Origin: Mesorhizobium sp. B2-3-12
Lineage (GTDB): Bacteria; Pseudomonadota; Alphaproteobacteria; Rhizobiales; Rhizobiaceae
Reading direction: 5' to 3'
Assembly: GCF_006442205.1 (NCBI RefSeq)
Contig: NZ_VFVR01000001.1
Coordinates: 930,001-994,000, forward strand
DNA length: 64,000 nt
The position numbers and the translations under genes were made by a program. This document shows positions 16,324-25,900 of this stretch, one piece after another. How positions within the stretch are numbered: position 1 is the first letter of the stretch; every line of letters begins with the position of its first letter. The notes beneath the pieces are model-generated. The model did no database searches. It was not told the origin of the DNA and worked only from the letters and a program-made list of their open reading frames with translations.

Positions 16324-18645
16324 TTAGTGCCGCCTTGTCGTATCTTTCGGCTTTGAAACACCGGTCTCGGAAACCTCGTCGCGGACTTCGTGACGACGGG
16401 CCCGCAAGACGGCGTCCGCGTCCTCGGCAGCCTTTCCGGTCGCATCGGCTTCCGCATTGGCATTTTTGCCGCTCGGGCGCGCCGGCGGCGAACCGGCAAA
16501 GCCTGGACCTTCGCCATGCGCCGCATCATCCGGCACGCCTTCATGGGCGGCGTGTTCCTTGTCGAACTTGATCACCGGCTCCATGGTCTTGAGCACGTCG
16601 TCGGAAAGCCAGCACAGGCTCATATGGCCGTCGCCGAGGTTCTTGACCGGCGGCACCTTGGTTTCGCACAGATTGTCGGGCACCAGCTTCTTGTAGCCGC
16701 AGCGCGTCTGGAACGGGCAGCCTGACGGCGGGTTCATCGCCGAAGGAATGTCGCCCTCGAGCACGATGTGTTTCTTGACCACGCTGGTGTCGGCAATCGG
16801 GATCGCCGACAGCAGCGCCTCGGTATAGGGATGATAGGGCGGCGCGAAGATCTGGTCGGTCGTGCCTTGCTCGACGATGTAGCCCAGATACATGACGACG
16901 ACCCGGTCGGCGATGTAGCGCACGACCGACAGATCGTGGCTGATGAACAGCATCGTCGTCTTGTTCTTGCGCTGGATGTCCATCAGCAGCTCGGTCACCG
17001 CCGCCTGCACCGACACGTCGAGCGCCGAGACCGGCTCGTCGGCCACGACAACCTTGGCGTCGCCGGCAAAGGCGCGCGCCACGCCGATGCGCTGCTTCTG
17101 GCCGCCGGAAAGCTGGCGCGGCTTGCGCGTCTCGAAGGCGCGCGGCAGCTTTACCAGGTCGAGCAGTTCCAGCATGCGCTTGCGCCGGTCGGCGACGGTC
17201 TTGCCGACATTGAATTTTTCCAGCGTGCGGATGATCTGCGACCCAACCGAATGGCTGGGGTTGAGCGTGTCGAACGGGTTCTGGAACACCATCTGGATCG
17301 ACGACACGGTGTCGACGCCGCGGCTCTCGATGCCGGTCGACTGGATCTGCTTGTTGCCCAGCGTCACGGTGCCGGAACTGGCCGTCTCCAGCCCGAGCAG
17401 CACCTTGGCCAGCGTCGACTTTCCGCAGCCGGATTCGCCGACGATGGCGACCGTCTCGGATTCGCGCGCCATGAACGAGATGGTCTCGTTGGCCTTGACG
17501 ACGCGGCCTTCGCTCGAGCCGAACACCTCGCTGCCGCCGACCTTGTAGTATTTCCTGAGATCCTCGATCTTGAGCACCGGCGCGCCAGGCACGACCTTTT
17601 CGTTGACCTTCTTGGCGCCGGGCGGCAGCGCCTCCCAGTCGATCTCGTTGAAGCGTACGCAGCGCGAGAAATGGCCTTCGTGGCCGGCGACCTCGATCAT
17701 CGGGATTTCGGCGGCGTTGCAGACGCCTTCGACGAAATGGTGGCAGCGCGGGCCGAAATTGCAGCCCTTCGGCCGCTCATGCGGCAGCGGCAACTGGCCG
17801 GGAATGGCAATCAGCGGCCGCGAGTTCTTGTCGGCGCCAGGCAGCGGGATCGAACGGAACAACCCTTGCGTATAGGGATGGCGCATCCGGTCGAAGACAT
17901 CCTTGATCTTGCCGGTCTCGACCGCCTCGCCCGAATACATCACCGTGATGCGGTCGCAAGTCTCGAGAATGAGGCCCAGATTGTGCGACACGAAGATCAT
18001 CGAGGTGCCGAACTTCTGGCCGAGACCCTTTACCAGATCGACGATGCCCGCCTCGACCGTCACGTCGAGCGCGGTGGTCGGCTCGTCGAGCAGAAGCAGC
18101 GCCGGCTTCGACAGCAGCGCCATGGCAATGACGATGCGCTGTTGCTGGCCGCCGGAAAGCTGGTGCGGATAGGAGCGCATCATCCGCTCGGGGTCGGGCA
18201 GCTTGACCGAGCGCACCATTTCGAGCGCCCTGGAATAGGCCTCTTCCTTCGACACCTTGTCGTGGATCAGCGGCACTTCCATCAGCTGCTGGCCGATCTT
18301 CATCGCCGGGTTCAGGCTCGCCATCGGCTCTTGGTAGATCATGGCGATCTTGTTGCCGCGGATGGCGCGCAACTCCTCGTCGGAGAGTTCGCCCATGTCC
18401 TTGCCCTGGAACTTGATCTTGCCGCCGACGATCTTTCCGATGTTGGAGAGGTCGCGCATGATGCCGAGCGACACGGTCGACTTGCCGCAGCCGGATTCAC
18501 CGACAATGCCCATCGCCTCGCCGGGCATGACCGTGCAGGAAAAATCCATGACCGCCGGAATCTCGCCCTTGCGGGTGAAGAAGGAGATCGACAGGTTCTC
18601 GATCTCGATGATCGGTTCCGCGGGATTTCGAACTGCCTCGTTCAT
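16324..18645 (-). CDS. Fused dipeptide/oligopeptide ABC transporter ATPase (DppD-DppF type)
   Basis: A 773-residue protein with two complete ATPase domains. Domain 1 has Walker A GESGCGKST (about 45), LSGGQQQRIVIAMAL and LLLDEPT, and ends with a CNFGPRCHHF oligopeptide-transporter C-terminal motif. Domain 2 repeats GESGCGKST, LSGGQKQRIGVARA, VADEPVS and CPFQTRCGY. The last 80 or so residues are a low-complexity, charged Ala/Glu/Gly-rich tail. The start ATG 18645 has GGAG upstream; the frame begins 16 codons earlier. It is the last gene of an SBP-permease-permease-ATPase unit. Confidence 0.9.
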   Translation of the reverse strand: MNEAVRNPAEPIIEIENLSISFFTRKGEIPAVMDFSCTVMPGEAMGIVGESGCGKSTVSLGIMRDLSNIGKIVGGKIKFQGKDMGELSDEELRAIRGNKIAMIYQEPMASLNPAMKIGQQLMEVPLIHDKVSKEEAYSRALEMVRSVKLPDPERMMRSYPHQLSGGQQQRIVIAMALLSKPALLLLDEPTTALDVTVEAGIVDLVKGLGQKFGTSMIFVSHNLGLILETCDRITVMYSGEAVETGKIKDVFDRMRHPYTQGLFRSIPLPGADKNSRPLIAIPGQLPLPHERPKGCNFGPRCHHFVEGVCNAAEIPMIEVAGHEGHFSRCVRFNEIDWEALPPGAKKVNEKVVPGAPVLKIEDLRKYYKVGGSEVFGSSEGRVVKANETISFMARESETVAIVGESGCGKSTLAKVLLGLETASSGTVTLGNKQIQSTGIESRGVDTVSSIQMVFQNPFDTLNPSHSVGSQIIRTLEKFNVGKTVADRRKRMLELLDLVKLPRAFETRKPRQLSGGQKQRIGVARAFAGDAKVVVADEPVSALDVSVQAAVTELLMDIQRKNKTTMLFISHDLSVVRYIADRVVVMYLGYIVEQGTTDQIFAPPYHPYTEALLSAIPIADTSVVKKHIVLEGDIPSAMNPPSGCPFQTRCGYKKLVPDNLCETKVPPVKNLGDGHMSLCWLSDDVLKTMEPVIKFDKEHAAHEGVPDDAAHGEGPGFAGSPPARPSGKNANAEADATGKAAEDADAVLRARRHEVRDEVSETGVSKPKDTTRRH

Positions 18646-18693
18646 GGGTCGCTCCAATCCAAATTGTACCAGACGCGGGTCAAGGCCCGTCAA

Positions 18694-19851
18694 TCAGTCT
18701 TTCATCGATTGCTCACGCAGCGAATCGGCCAAGAGATTAAGCCCCAGCACGAACGACATCAGCGCGATCGTCGGCGGCAGCGCCGGATGGATAAACGAAC
18801 GCAGCAATCGGCTGGCATCCTTGATCGCCGTACCCCAGTCCGGGCTCTCGGGCGCAAGGCCCAGACCGAAATAGCCCAGCGTGCCGAGCAGGATGGTGGT
18901 GTAACCGATGCGCAGGCAGGCATCGACGATCAGCGGCCCGCGCGCATTGGGCAGGATTTCCCACAACATGATGTACCAGGGCGATTCACCGCGCGTCTGC
19001 GCCGCCGCCACATAGTCGCGCGTCTTGATGTCCATCACCAGGCCGCGCACGATGCGGAACACGCCGGGGCTGGAGGCGAACACCACGGCCACGAAGATGT
19101 TGAGCTGGTTGGGATCGATGTGCACGATCTTCAGCGGATCCCTGTCGAAGACAAGGCCGACATAGATCCAGCCGCCGATGATGAGCGTCAGGCCGAGCAG
19201 GATATAAATCCGGTCGGGCCGGTTCTTGTAGCGGGTCCAGAACAGCACGCTGAAGAAGATGATCGGAAACAGGAAGAAGACGCCGGCCAGACCATAGGGG
19301 ATCGGCGTGTCCATGATGCCCGGCGTCACCAGGAGGTAGAACAAGAGGATCACCGGGAAGGCCAGCACGAGGTTGGCCAGGAACGACAGAATGGAATCGA
19401 TCTTGCCGCCGTAATAGCCGGCCGGCAGGCCGAGCGTGATGCCGACCATCAACGCGAAACCCGTTGCGGCCGGGGCGATGATCAGCACGATCTGGCTGCC
19501 ATAGACCATGCGCGAGAAGACGTCGCGGGCGAGCTTGTCGCCGCCGAACAAATAGACGAGCCCCGATTGCGGCTCGATGGCGCCGGGCAGCGTATCCTTC
19601 ATGATCGGGATCTGGCCGAGCGGATCGAAAGGCGAGATGGTCGAGGCGAAGATCGCCGTGAACAGCCAGAACAGGCAGATGAAGACGCCCGCAATGCCGA
19701 CGCCGCTGTCGAACAATTGGCCGTAGAGCGCCAGCTTCTTCTTGTAGAGGAAGCTCGCGCCCATGACGATGAGAAGCGCGACCCAGACCGGCCAGAAGCG
19801 CCAGAGCACATCGAGAACGATGGCGGAGGCGCCGATATATTGAGCTTGCAT
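18694..19851 (-). CDS. ABC transporter permease, DppC type with extra membrane insert
   Basis: A 385-residue inner-membrane permease of the DppC/OppC type, with the EAA-loop (TRDYVAAAQTRGESPWYIM) and LGTLGYFGLGLAPESPDWG. It is about 85 residues longer than usual: between LAFPVILLFYLL and FASSPGVFRIVRG there is an insertion with two extra hydrophobic segments. The N terminus also has an added helix. A GGGAGAAGG ribosome-binding site precedes the ATG, and the dppB-like gene ends 11 nt upstream. Confidence 0.9.
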   Translation of the reverse strand: MQAQYIGASAIVLDVLWRFWPVWVALLIVMGASFLYKKKLALYGQLFDSGVGIAGVFICLFWLFTAIFASTISPFDPLGQIPIMKDTLPGAIEPQSGLVYLFGGDKLARDVFSRMVYGSQIVLIIAPAATGFALMVGITLGLPAGYYGGKIDSILSFLANLVLAFPVILLFYLLVTPGIMDTPIPYGLAGVFFLFPIIFFSVLFWTRYKNRPDRIYILLGLTLIIGGWIYVGLVFDRDPLKIVHIDPNQLNIFVAVVFASSPGVFRIVRGLVMDIKTRDYVAAAQTRGESPWYIMLWEILPNARGPLIVDACLRIGYTTILLGTLGYFGLGLAPESPDWGTAIKDASRLLRSFIHPALPPTIALMSFVLGLNLLADSLREQSMKD

Positions 19852-19862
19852 GCGCCTTCTCC

Positions 19863-20897
19863 CTACTGAACGCGGATGCGCGGATTGAGGAATGCGTAGC
19901 CGACGTCGGAAATGAGCTGCGTGATCAAGACGATGAACACCGAGACCAGCGAACAGCCGAGCAGAAGGTCGATGTCGTTGTTGCCGGCGGCCTCGACCAG
20001 CGTGTAGCCGAAGCCCTGGTAGCGGAACATCACCTCGACGATGACGACGCCGGTGAGCAGCCAGGGGAATTGCAGCATGATGACGGTGAAGGGCGCGATC
20101 AGTGCGTTGCGCAGCGCGTGCTTGACCACCACGCTCTTGAAGGAAAGCCCCTTCAGGCGCGCGGTGCGGATATATTGCTGCGTCATCACCTCGACCATCG
20201 AGGCGCGTGTCATGCGCGCGATATAGCCGATGCCGTAGATCGCCAGCGTGATCACCGGCAGCGTGAAATTGTAGAAGGTGATGCCCTGGCTGGCGGAGGC
20301 GGCCGACCCGTTCAGCCAGCCGAGCCAGGAGGCGAAGACCACGGTGAAGATGACGCCCGACACATATTCAGGCGTCGCCGTCGAGGCGATCGAGGCGACC
20401 GACAGCACACGGTCGGTGCGCGAGCCCTCGCGCATGCCGGCAAGGATGCCGATCAGCAGCGAGACCGGCACCATCACCGCCAGCACCCAGAACATCAGGA
20501 TGCCGGTGGCGCCGAGCGCCGGGAACAGCTTGGCCGCGACCGTGGTCTTGAACTTGGTCGAGCAGCCGAAATCGCCCTCGATCACGCCGGAGAATGTCGG
20601 CACCGCCGGGTCGTTGCAGAAGGAGAAACGCTGCGTCGTCTTGCCGGTTGCCGGATCCGTGATCGGCTGCTTGGGCACGATGCCGAGCCACTGGCCGTAG
20701 CGGACGAAGAAGTTCTGGCGATAGCCGTGATTGACCAGCCAGCTTTCGAGCTGCTCGGCCGATGTGTGCATTTCGGTCTGGCTGATCGCCAGCTTCTTCA
20801 AATTGGGTTCGAGATTGACGAGAAAGAAGACGACCAGCGTCAGGCACAGCATCGTGAGCAGTATCGTGCCGATACGTCTGATGATGAATGAGAACAT
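19863..20897 (-). CDS. ABC transporter permease, DppB type
   Basis: A 344-residue inner-membrane permease starting with a transmembrane helix (RRIGTILLTMLCLTLVVFFLV). It has a long periplasmic loop with two Cys (FCND, FGCST) and the DppB core with the EAA loop (RTARLKGLSFKSVVVKHALRNA). It is the first permease of the operon, behind the substrate-binding protein gene and a strong intergenic hairpin. AGGGGG precedes the ATG. Transported solute is unknown; the family moves peptides, opines or related compounds. Confidence 0.9.
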   Translation of the reverse strand: MFSFIIRRIGTILLTMLCLTLVVFFLVNLEPNLKKLAISQTEMHTSAEQLESWLVNHGYRQNFFVRYGQWLGIVPKQPITDPATGKTTQRFSFCNDPAVPTFSGVIEGDFGCSTKFKTTVAAKLFPALGATGILMFWVLAVMVPVSLLIGILAGMREGSRTDRVLSVASIASTATPEYVSGVIFTVVFASWLGWLNGSAASASQGITFYNFTLPVITLAIYGIGYIARMTRASMVEVMTQQYIRTARLKGLSFKSVVVKHALRNALIAPFTVIMLQFPWLLTGVVIVEVMFRYQGFGYTLVEAAGNNDIDLLLGCSLVSVFIVLITQLISDVGYAFLNPRIRVQ

Positions 20898-21002
20898 GGT
20901 GCCCCCTGCCGGCCGGGTTGGGGTCAGATATGGTCAACCCTGTGACGAAATTCATGTGACGTCACGCCGCCGCTGCATCCAGTGCAACGGCGACGATCCT
21001 GC

Positions 21003-21032
21003 GGATATGAGGGGCAAGCGCCCCTCATATCC
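21003..21032 (-). terminator. Intergenic stem-loop after the SBP gene
   Basis: A perfect 13-bp stem (GGATATGAGGGGC with GCCCCTCATATCC) with a 4-nt loop lies between the SBP stop and the permease start. It has no T-run on the minus strand and probably acts as a 3' stabiliser or attenuator that keeps SBP expression higher than that of the permeases. Confidence 0.6.
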
Positions 21033-21045
21033 AACAAGCCGTGGA

Positions 21046-22704
21046 TCACGCCTGATCGAGCCAGACCTTGCCGAAGTCGTGCTCGTAGGTGGGGTGCATC
21101 GAGTGGTTCTTCACCTCGGGCTTGATGTTGATGTAGAGCTTGCGCCAGTAAGGCTGGATGATGATGCCGGAATCCTGCAGCATCTGCTCGACATCCTTCA
21201 TCACCACCTTGCGCTTTTCCGCATCGGCGATCCCGAGCGCCTCGTTGACCTTCTTGTCGAAGTCCGGATTGGCGTAGGCCGTCTCGTTCCAGGCTTCGCC
21301 CGAGCGATAGGCGATGGCGATGACCTGGATGCCAAGCGGACGCATGTTCCAGTTGGTTTCCGAGAACGGGTATTTCGTCCAGTCGTTCCAGAAGGTCGAG
21401 CTCGGCAGCACGGTGCGCTTCACCTTGATGCCGGCCTCGCGCAGCTGGGCCGCGATCGCGTCGGTGGTGTTCTTGTGGTAGTCCTCGTCATTGCTGATCA
21501 GCTCGTGTTCGAAATCGATCACGCCGGCTTCCGTCAGCATCTGCTTGGCCTTGGCCACGTCGCGGGGGATCTTCGGCAGTTCGACATATTCCGGATGGAT
21601 CGGCGCGACATGGTGATTTTCGGCCGGCGTTCCGGCATTGCCGTAGCCAAGCTGCAGCACCACGGAATTGTCGACGGCCAGGCACATCGCCTGGCGCACC
21701 TTCTGGTCGCCATAGGGCTTGGCATTGACGTTGAAGCGCGAGACCACGGTGGCCGCGGTCACGACTTCCGAAGGCGGCGCGCCAACATCCGCGATGATCT
21801 TGACGTAATCGGCGGTCGTCTCGTGGTTGGTGTGCACTTCGCCGGATTCGAATGCCGAAACCGTCGCGGCCGGATCGGTGCCGTAGTCGATGAACTCGAC
21901 GCCGTCGAGGAAGGCCTCGCCCTGCCACCATTTGCCGGTCGTGCGGCGCTTGTAGACCACCTTCTGGCCGACATCGTAGGAGACGAGCTCGAATGGGCCG
22001 GTGCCGATCGGGCAGTTCTTGAAGTTGGCGCCCTTCTCGTCGAAGGTCTTGTGGACGACGAGGCCGGGGTAGTCGCACAGGTTGGCGATGAGTGCGATGT
22101 CGGGCTTGGTGAGCTTCAGCTTGACAGTCATGTCGTCGACCTTGACGATCGATCCTTCGCTCAGCTTCTTGGTCTTTTCGTCGACGAGGCTGCCAAGGCG
22201 GCCCGGCATGGAATTGCCTTCTGCGTTCTTGTCGGCCCAGCGCGTGAAATTGTAGATCACGTCATCGGCGGTGAACTTGTCGCCATTGTTCCATTCGACG
22301 CCTGGCCGCACATGCAGCGTGTACTCGGTGGCGTCGTCGTTGATATCCCAGCTTGCCAGCAGATAGGGCGCGAATGTGTACTCCTTGGTGTATTTCACCA
22401 GCGGCTCGAGCGCCTGGCGCTCGGCGTTGGAGATTTCCGACCAGTCGGCGGTGCGCGGATCCTTGGGATCCTTGACCGACATCGCGACCTTCAGCACGCC
22501 GCCCTTCTTGCCCTGTACGTCCTCGGCCTTGGCCGGGGTCGGAGCGGCGAGCCCGAGAAGACCGTAGGCCATGGCCGTCGAGGCGCCGAAGATGCTGGCC
22601 AGCGCCAGGAATTCGCGGCGATCGACCTTACCCGACTTGGCTTCTTCGGCCATGGCCAGGATATGATCCGGAACGCTGTCGCCGTTGCTCTTGTAGATTG
22701 TCAT
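21046..22704 (-). CDS. ABC transporter substrate-binding protein (family 5)
   Basis: A 552-residue extracellular solute-binding protein of the DppA/OppA type. A twin-arginine-like leader begins about residue 29 (RREFL, then a hydrophobic stretch ending in PTPAKA). The mature part has the family landmarks [26 protein letters not shown] and [13 protein letters not shown]. It is the promoter-proximal gene of the four-gene importer. The importer lies near the mttB-DMGDH genes but is separated by an oppositely oriented lipoprotein gene, so a shared substrate is only a possibility. Confidence 0.9.
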   Translation of the reverse strand: MTIYKSNGDSVPDHILAMAEEAKSGKVDRREFLALASIFGASTAMAYGLLGLAAPTPAKAEDVQGKKGGVLKVAMSVKDPKDPRTADWSEISNAERQALEPLVKYTKEYTFAPYLLASWDINDDATEYTLHVRPGVEWNNGDKFTADDVIYNFTRWADKNAEGNSMPGRLGSLVDEKTKKLSEGSIVKVDDMTVKLKLTKPDIALIANLCDYPGLVVHKTFDEKGANFKNCPIGTGPFELVSYDVGQKVVYKRRTTGKWWQGEAFLDGVEFIDYGTDPAATVSAFESGEVHTNHETTADYVKIIADVGAPPSEVVTAATVVSRFNVNAKPYGDQKVRQAMCLAVDNSVVLQLGYGNAGTPAENHHVAPIHPEYVELPKIPRDVAKAKQMLTEAGVIDFEHELISNDEDYHKNTTDAIAAQLREAGIKVKRTVLPSSTFWNDWTKYPFSETNWNMRPLGIQVIAIAYRSGEAWNETAYANPDFDKKVNEALGIADAEKRKVVMKDVEQMLQDSGIIIQPYWRKLYINIKPEVKNHSMHPTYEHDFGKVWLDQA

Positions 22705-22957
22705 GACTAACTCCCATTGTTGGCTTTCCGCCGATTAACATTCCGCATCCAGGCCATGATGTCAAAGACGACATGGATTGGGAACATGTTAGCGAATGTG
22801 CAACTTTGGAAGGAGGGCAGTTCGCGCGATAGCGACAGTCTTGGCGCAAAATTGCTAGTGCGCCCAGATTTCGCCAAAATCTGTTCGGGCTGTCAAACTG
22901 AGACATTTGCACTGGTTACGACAGCGCCAGTTGCGGCCAGCACGAGGGGCCAGGCCC
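22705..22957. other. Intergenic region between tamB and the ABC importer
   Basis: No gene is seen. On the minus strand it holds a hairpin with arms CAGATTT/AAATCTG (22865-22883) followed by a GGCGC/GCGCC pair, possibly the end of the tamA-tamB transcript, then presumably the promoter of the SBP gene. Confidence 0.4.
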
Positions 22958-25900
22958 TCAATATTCCTTCTCGTAGAAGATGCCGCCCTTGGCTTCGCCG
23001 GCGTCGGTCGCCTCGCCGCGCAATTTGACGCCGCGCCCGACATTGAGGTCGATGGTCGCCTTGCCCGATCCCGGCTTGTCGCCCTTCTGGATGGTCACAT
23101 AGGTGCGGTCGTTGAGATACTTGCCAGCCGAGACCGCCGTGCCGCCCTGGTCGTCTGTGGTGACGTCGAGATCGTCGACACCGATGGCGCTGCGCAGATT
23201 CTCCAGCAGTGACGTCGAACCGCCGACGCCAGCCAATTGTCCGGCGGCCTCGGCCAGCTGCGCGATCTGCAACGGCGACAGGTTCGACATCGACCGCCCG
23301 AAGATCAGCTGCGCCAGCACCTCGTCCTCCGGCAGTGCCGGCACCGAACTGAAGGTGAATTTGGGATTGGTCGCCTCGCCCGACACCACGATCGTGACGG
23401 TGGCGCCGGTTGTCGTCGTTGTCGCCGTCAGGTTGAGGTAAGGCACCAGCGAACCGGAGAACCCGACCGTGCCTTCGGTGAAGGTCAGCCGCTTGCCGAG
23501 GATCGACAGCCGGCCGCGCTGCAAAGTGAAGGTGCCGACCGCCTGCGGCGAAGAGGCAGGGCCGGTCAGTTTGAGCGAGCCGCCGAGTTCGGCGTCGACA
23601 CCCCTGCCCTGGATGAAGATCTGGTTCGGCGCATTGACCGTGACATCGAGCGCAAGGCCGCTGCCACCGCTCTTGCCGCTGGTCGTCGCCGGGCGCAGCG
23701 CCTTGTCCTGCGCCTTGACCGGGCCGGGCGCGTTCTTGTGCTTGACGTCGAGCGCCGCGAGCGAGCCGGGCAATTTGTCCGGAACCGTGATGACGGTCTT
23801 GGCCAGGTTGACGGTGCCGGCAACCACCGGCGCCGAAGTCAGCGGCCCCTTGATCGTCAGGTCGCCGCCGAGGTTGGCGGTCACGACGCGTCCATCCGTG
23901 TAGCGGCCGTCGGTGAGCTTGATCGACAGGTCGGCCGGGAACCCTTGCGCCGGATTGATGCCGACCGTACCGCTGGCCGACAGGCTGCCGCGCGTCGACA
24001 GCGTTCCGGTCAACCGGTTGATCCTGGCGACGCCGTTGCCGATCGAGACGTCGGCCGCGATATCGTTGACGGCAAGGCCCGAGCGTGCGTCGACCAGACG
24101 CGCGCCGGAGGTTCTGACGCTGCCGCCGATCACCGGAGACGTCGCTGGACCGCGCACCTGGACATTGACGTTGGCGTTGCCGGTCAGCGACAGGCCCTGC
24201 GCGGCAAGCTTCTCGCTGAGGAGGCCGAATGGCACGGCACCGTTGAAGTCGAGCGCCAGCGCCGGCGTGCCAGCCGTCGTCACAGTGCCGCCGCCCTTGA
24301 GGCCAAGCCCGGCCCCGTCGCTGACATTGGCGTCGAAGGTCAGCTTGTTGCCGGCAAAGCTGCCCGACGAGGCAACGCTCACCGCGCCGACACCGGCGCC
24401 GCGGGTCTGCGACGTCTGCACCCCGGCCGCGTCGATGTTGAAGGCAACGGTGGGGCTCGCCGGTGCCCCGGTCACCTTGACCGTGCCGGAGATGGAACCC
24501 GCCGCATCGAGCCCGGGCGAGAAACTGTTGGCGAGCGACATCGGCACGCGCGCCAGCACCGCATTGATGTCGAGCGCCTGGCCGACCTTGCCGGTTACCG
24601 TCGCGGTGCCGCCGCCAAGGTTGAGCACCAGCCTGTCCAGCGTCGTCGTGCCATTGGCGATGCTGACGGTCGAGGCCTGGGCGATAGCCGCCTTGATGCC
24701 CTGGACGGTCGCCTGCCCCGAAGCGAGCTCGATGGTCGTCGTTCCGCCGGCCACCTTCACCCGTCCGGCCGCCCTGGCCGGAATGCCCTTGACCGTGGCG
24801 CCACCGGAAAAGCCGGTCCAGTCGCCATCGCGCTTGAGGTCGACGTCGATGCCGCTGATCACGGTGCCGCCCGACGTGACGGTATCGGCGCGGACTTTCC
24901 CGGAGATCACCGGCGCCACGAGATAGTTGGCGATCAGCGCATCGACCGAGACGGCCTTGGCCTGAAGGTCGCCGCGCACGATCGAGCCGGTCGTCGCCTT
25001 GACGATGACTTGGGGTGCGCCGCCGTTCTTCGAGAAGGCAATGGTGCCGCGCACGTCGCCCTCGGCCTTTTCCAGCGCCAGGGCGGCGAGCGGCCCGATG
25101 TCGGGCAGGTCGAGCGAGATGGTGCCTTCGGGCACGAATTTGTCGTCCAGCGCCAGGTCGCCGGAGATCCTGTTCTTGCCCAGCGACAGGAGCAGCCCAT
25201 TGATGGCGCTCTTGCCGTCCGCCGTTGCCAGCACGGCGCTCCCCTGCAGCGCCTGGCCGGCGACATTGCCGGTGAGCTGCACATTGGCCGCCGGATTGGC
25301 GGCGTCCGCCTTGCCGGTGGCGGTGAGCTTCAGCCCGGTAATCTCGCGCTCAGCCACGACAAGCCGATCGCTGTTGACCGTCAGCGACAGATCCGGCGCG
25401 ATGGCCGGCCCCTGAGCGTTCAGCGCGAAGGCAATCGCGCCCTTGGCATCCTTCGACAGCGGCGAGATATCGGCAAGAACGCCGGTAATGTCGGCGGCCA
25501 CCTTGTTGTAGGCAAGGCTCGCCTGCCCCTGTGCGGTCAGTCCGCCCGACACCAGCTTCAGCCCATCGACACTTATGGCACCTTTGGGGTCGCGTTTCAG
25601 CGCGGCGCTTATCTGCGCGCGTTCACCAAGCATGCCGCGCGCCGCGGCCGGCAAGGCCGAGGACGGCGCATCCGCATTCAGCTTGAGATCGATGGCGCCG
25701 TCACGCAGCGATACCTGGCCGGCGACCTGGCTGCTCAGCGCATCGCTTTTCAGCGAACCGCTGTCGATGGCGACGGCGTCGGCGCTGAGCCGCGCGCTGA
25801 GCGCCGCCGTGACCTTGCCGGCGATGAGCGGCGCGATCGTGGGATTGTCGAGCCCAACCTTGTCCACCGATACCGTTCCGGAAACCGGCCCGGCGCGATT

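Noticed and set aside
16768..19869. 1033-codon open frame opposite the ABC transporter genes
   Set aside because: It is antisense to the fused ATPase and permease, has low-complexity His/Asp/Arg composition, and no family match or ribosome-binding site.
11444..22704. One amine uptake and demethylation operon covering mttB, DMGDH and the ABC importer
   Set aside because: An oppositely oriented lipoprotein gene separates them and no shared regulatory site was seen, so joint function is only a possibility.
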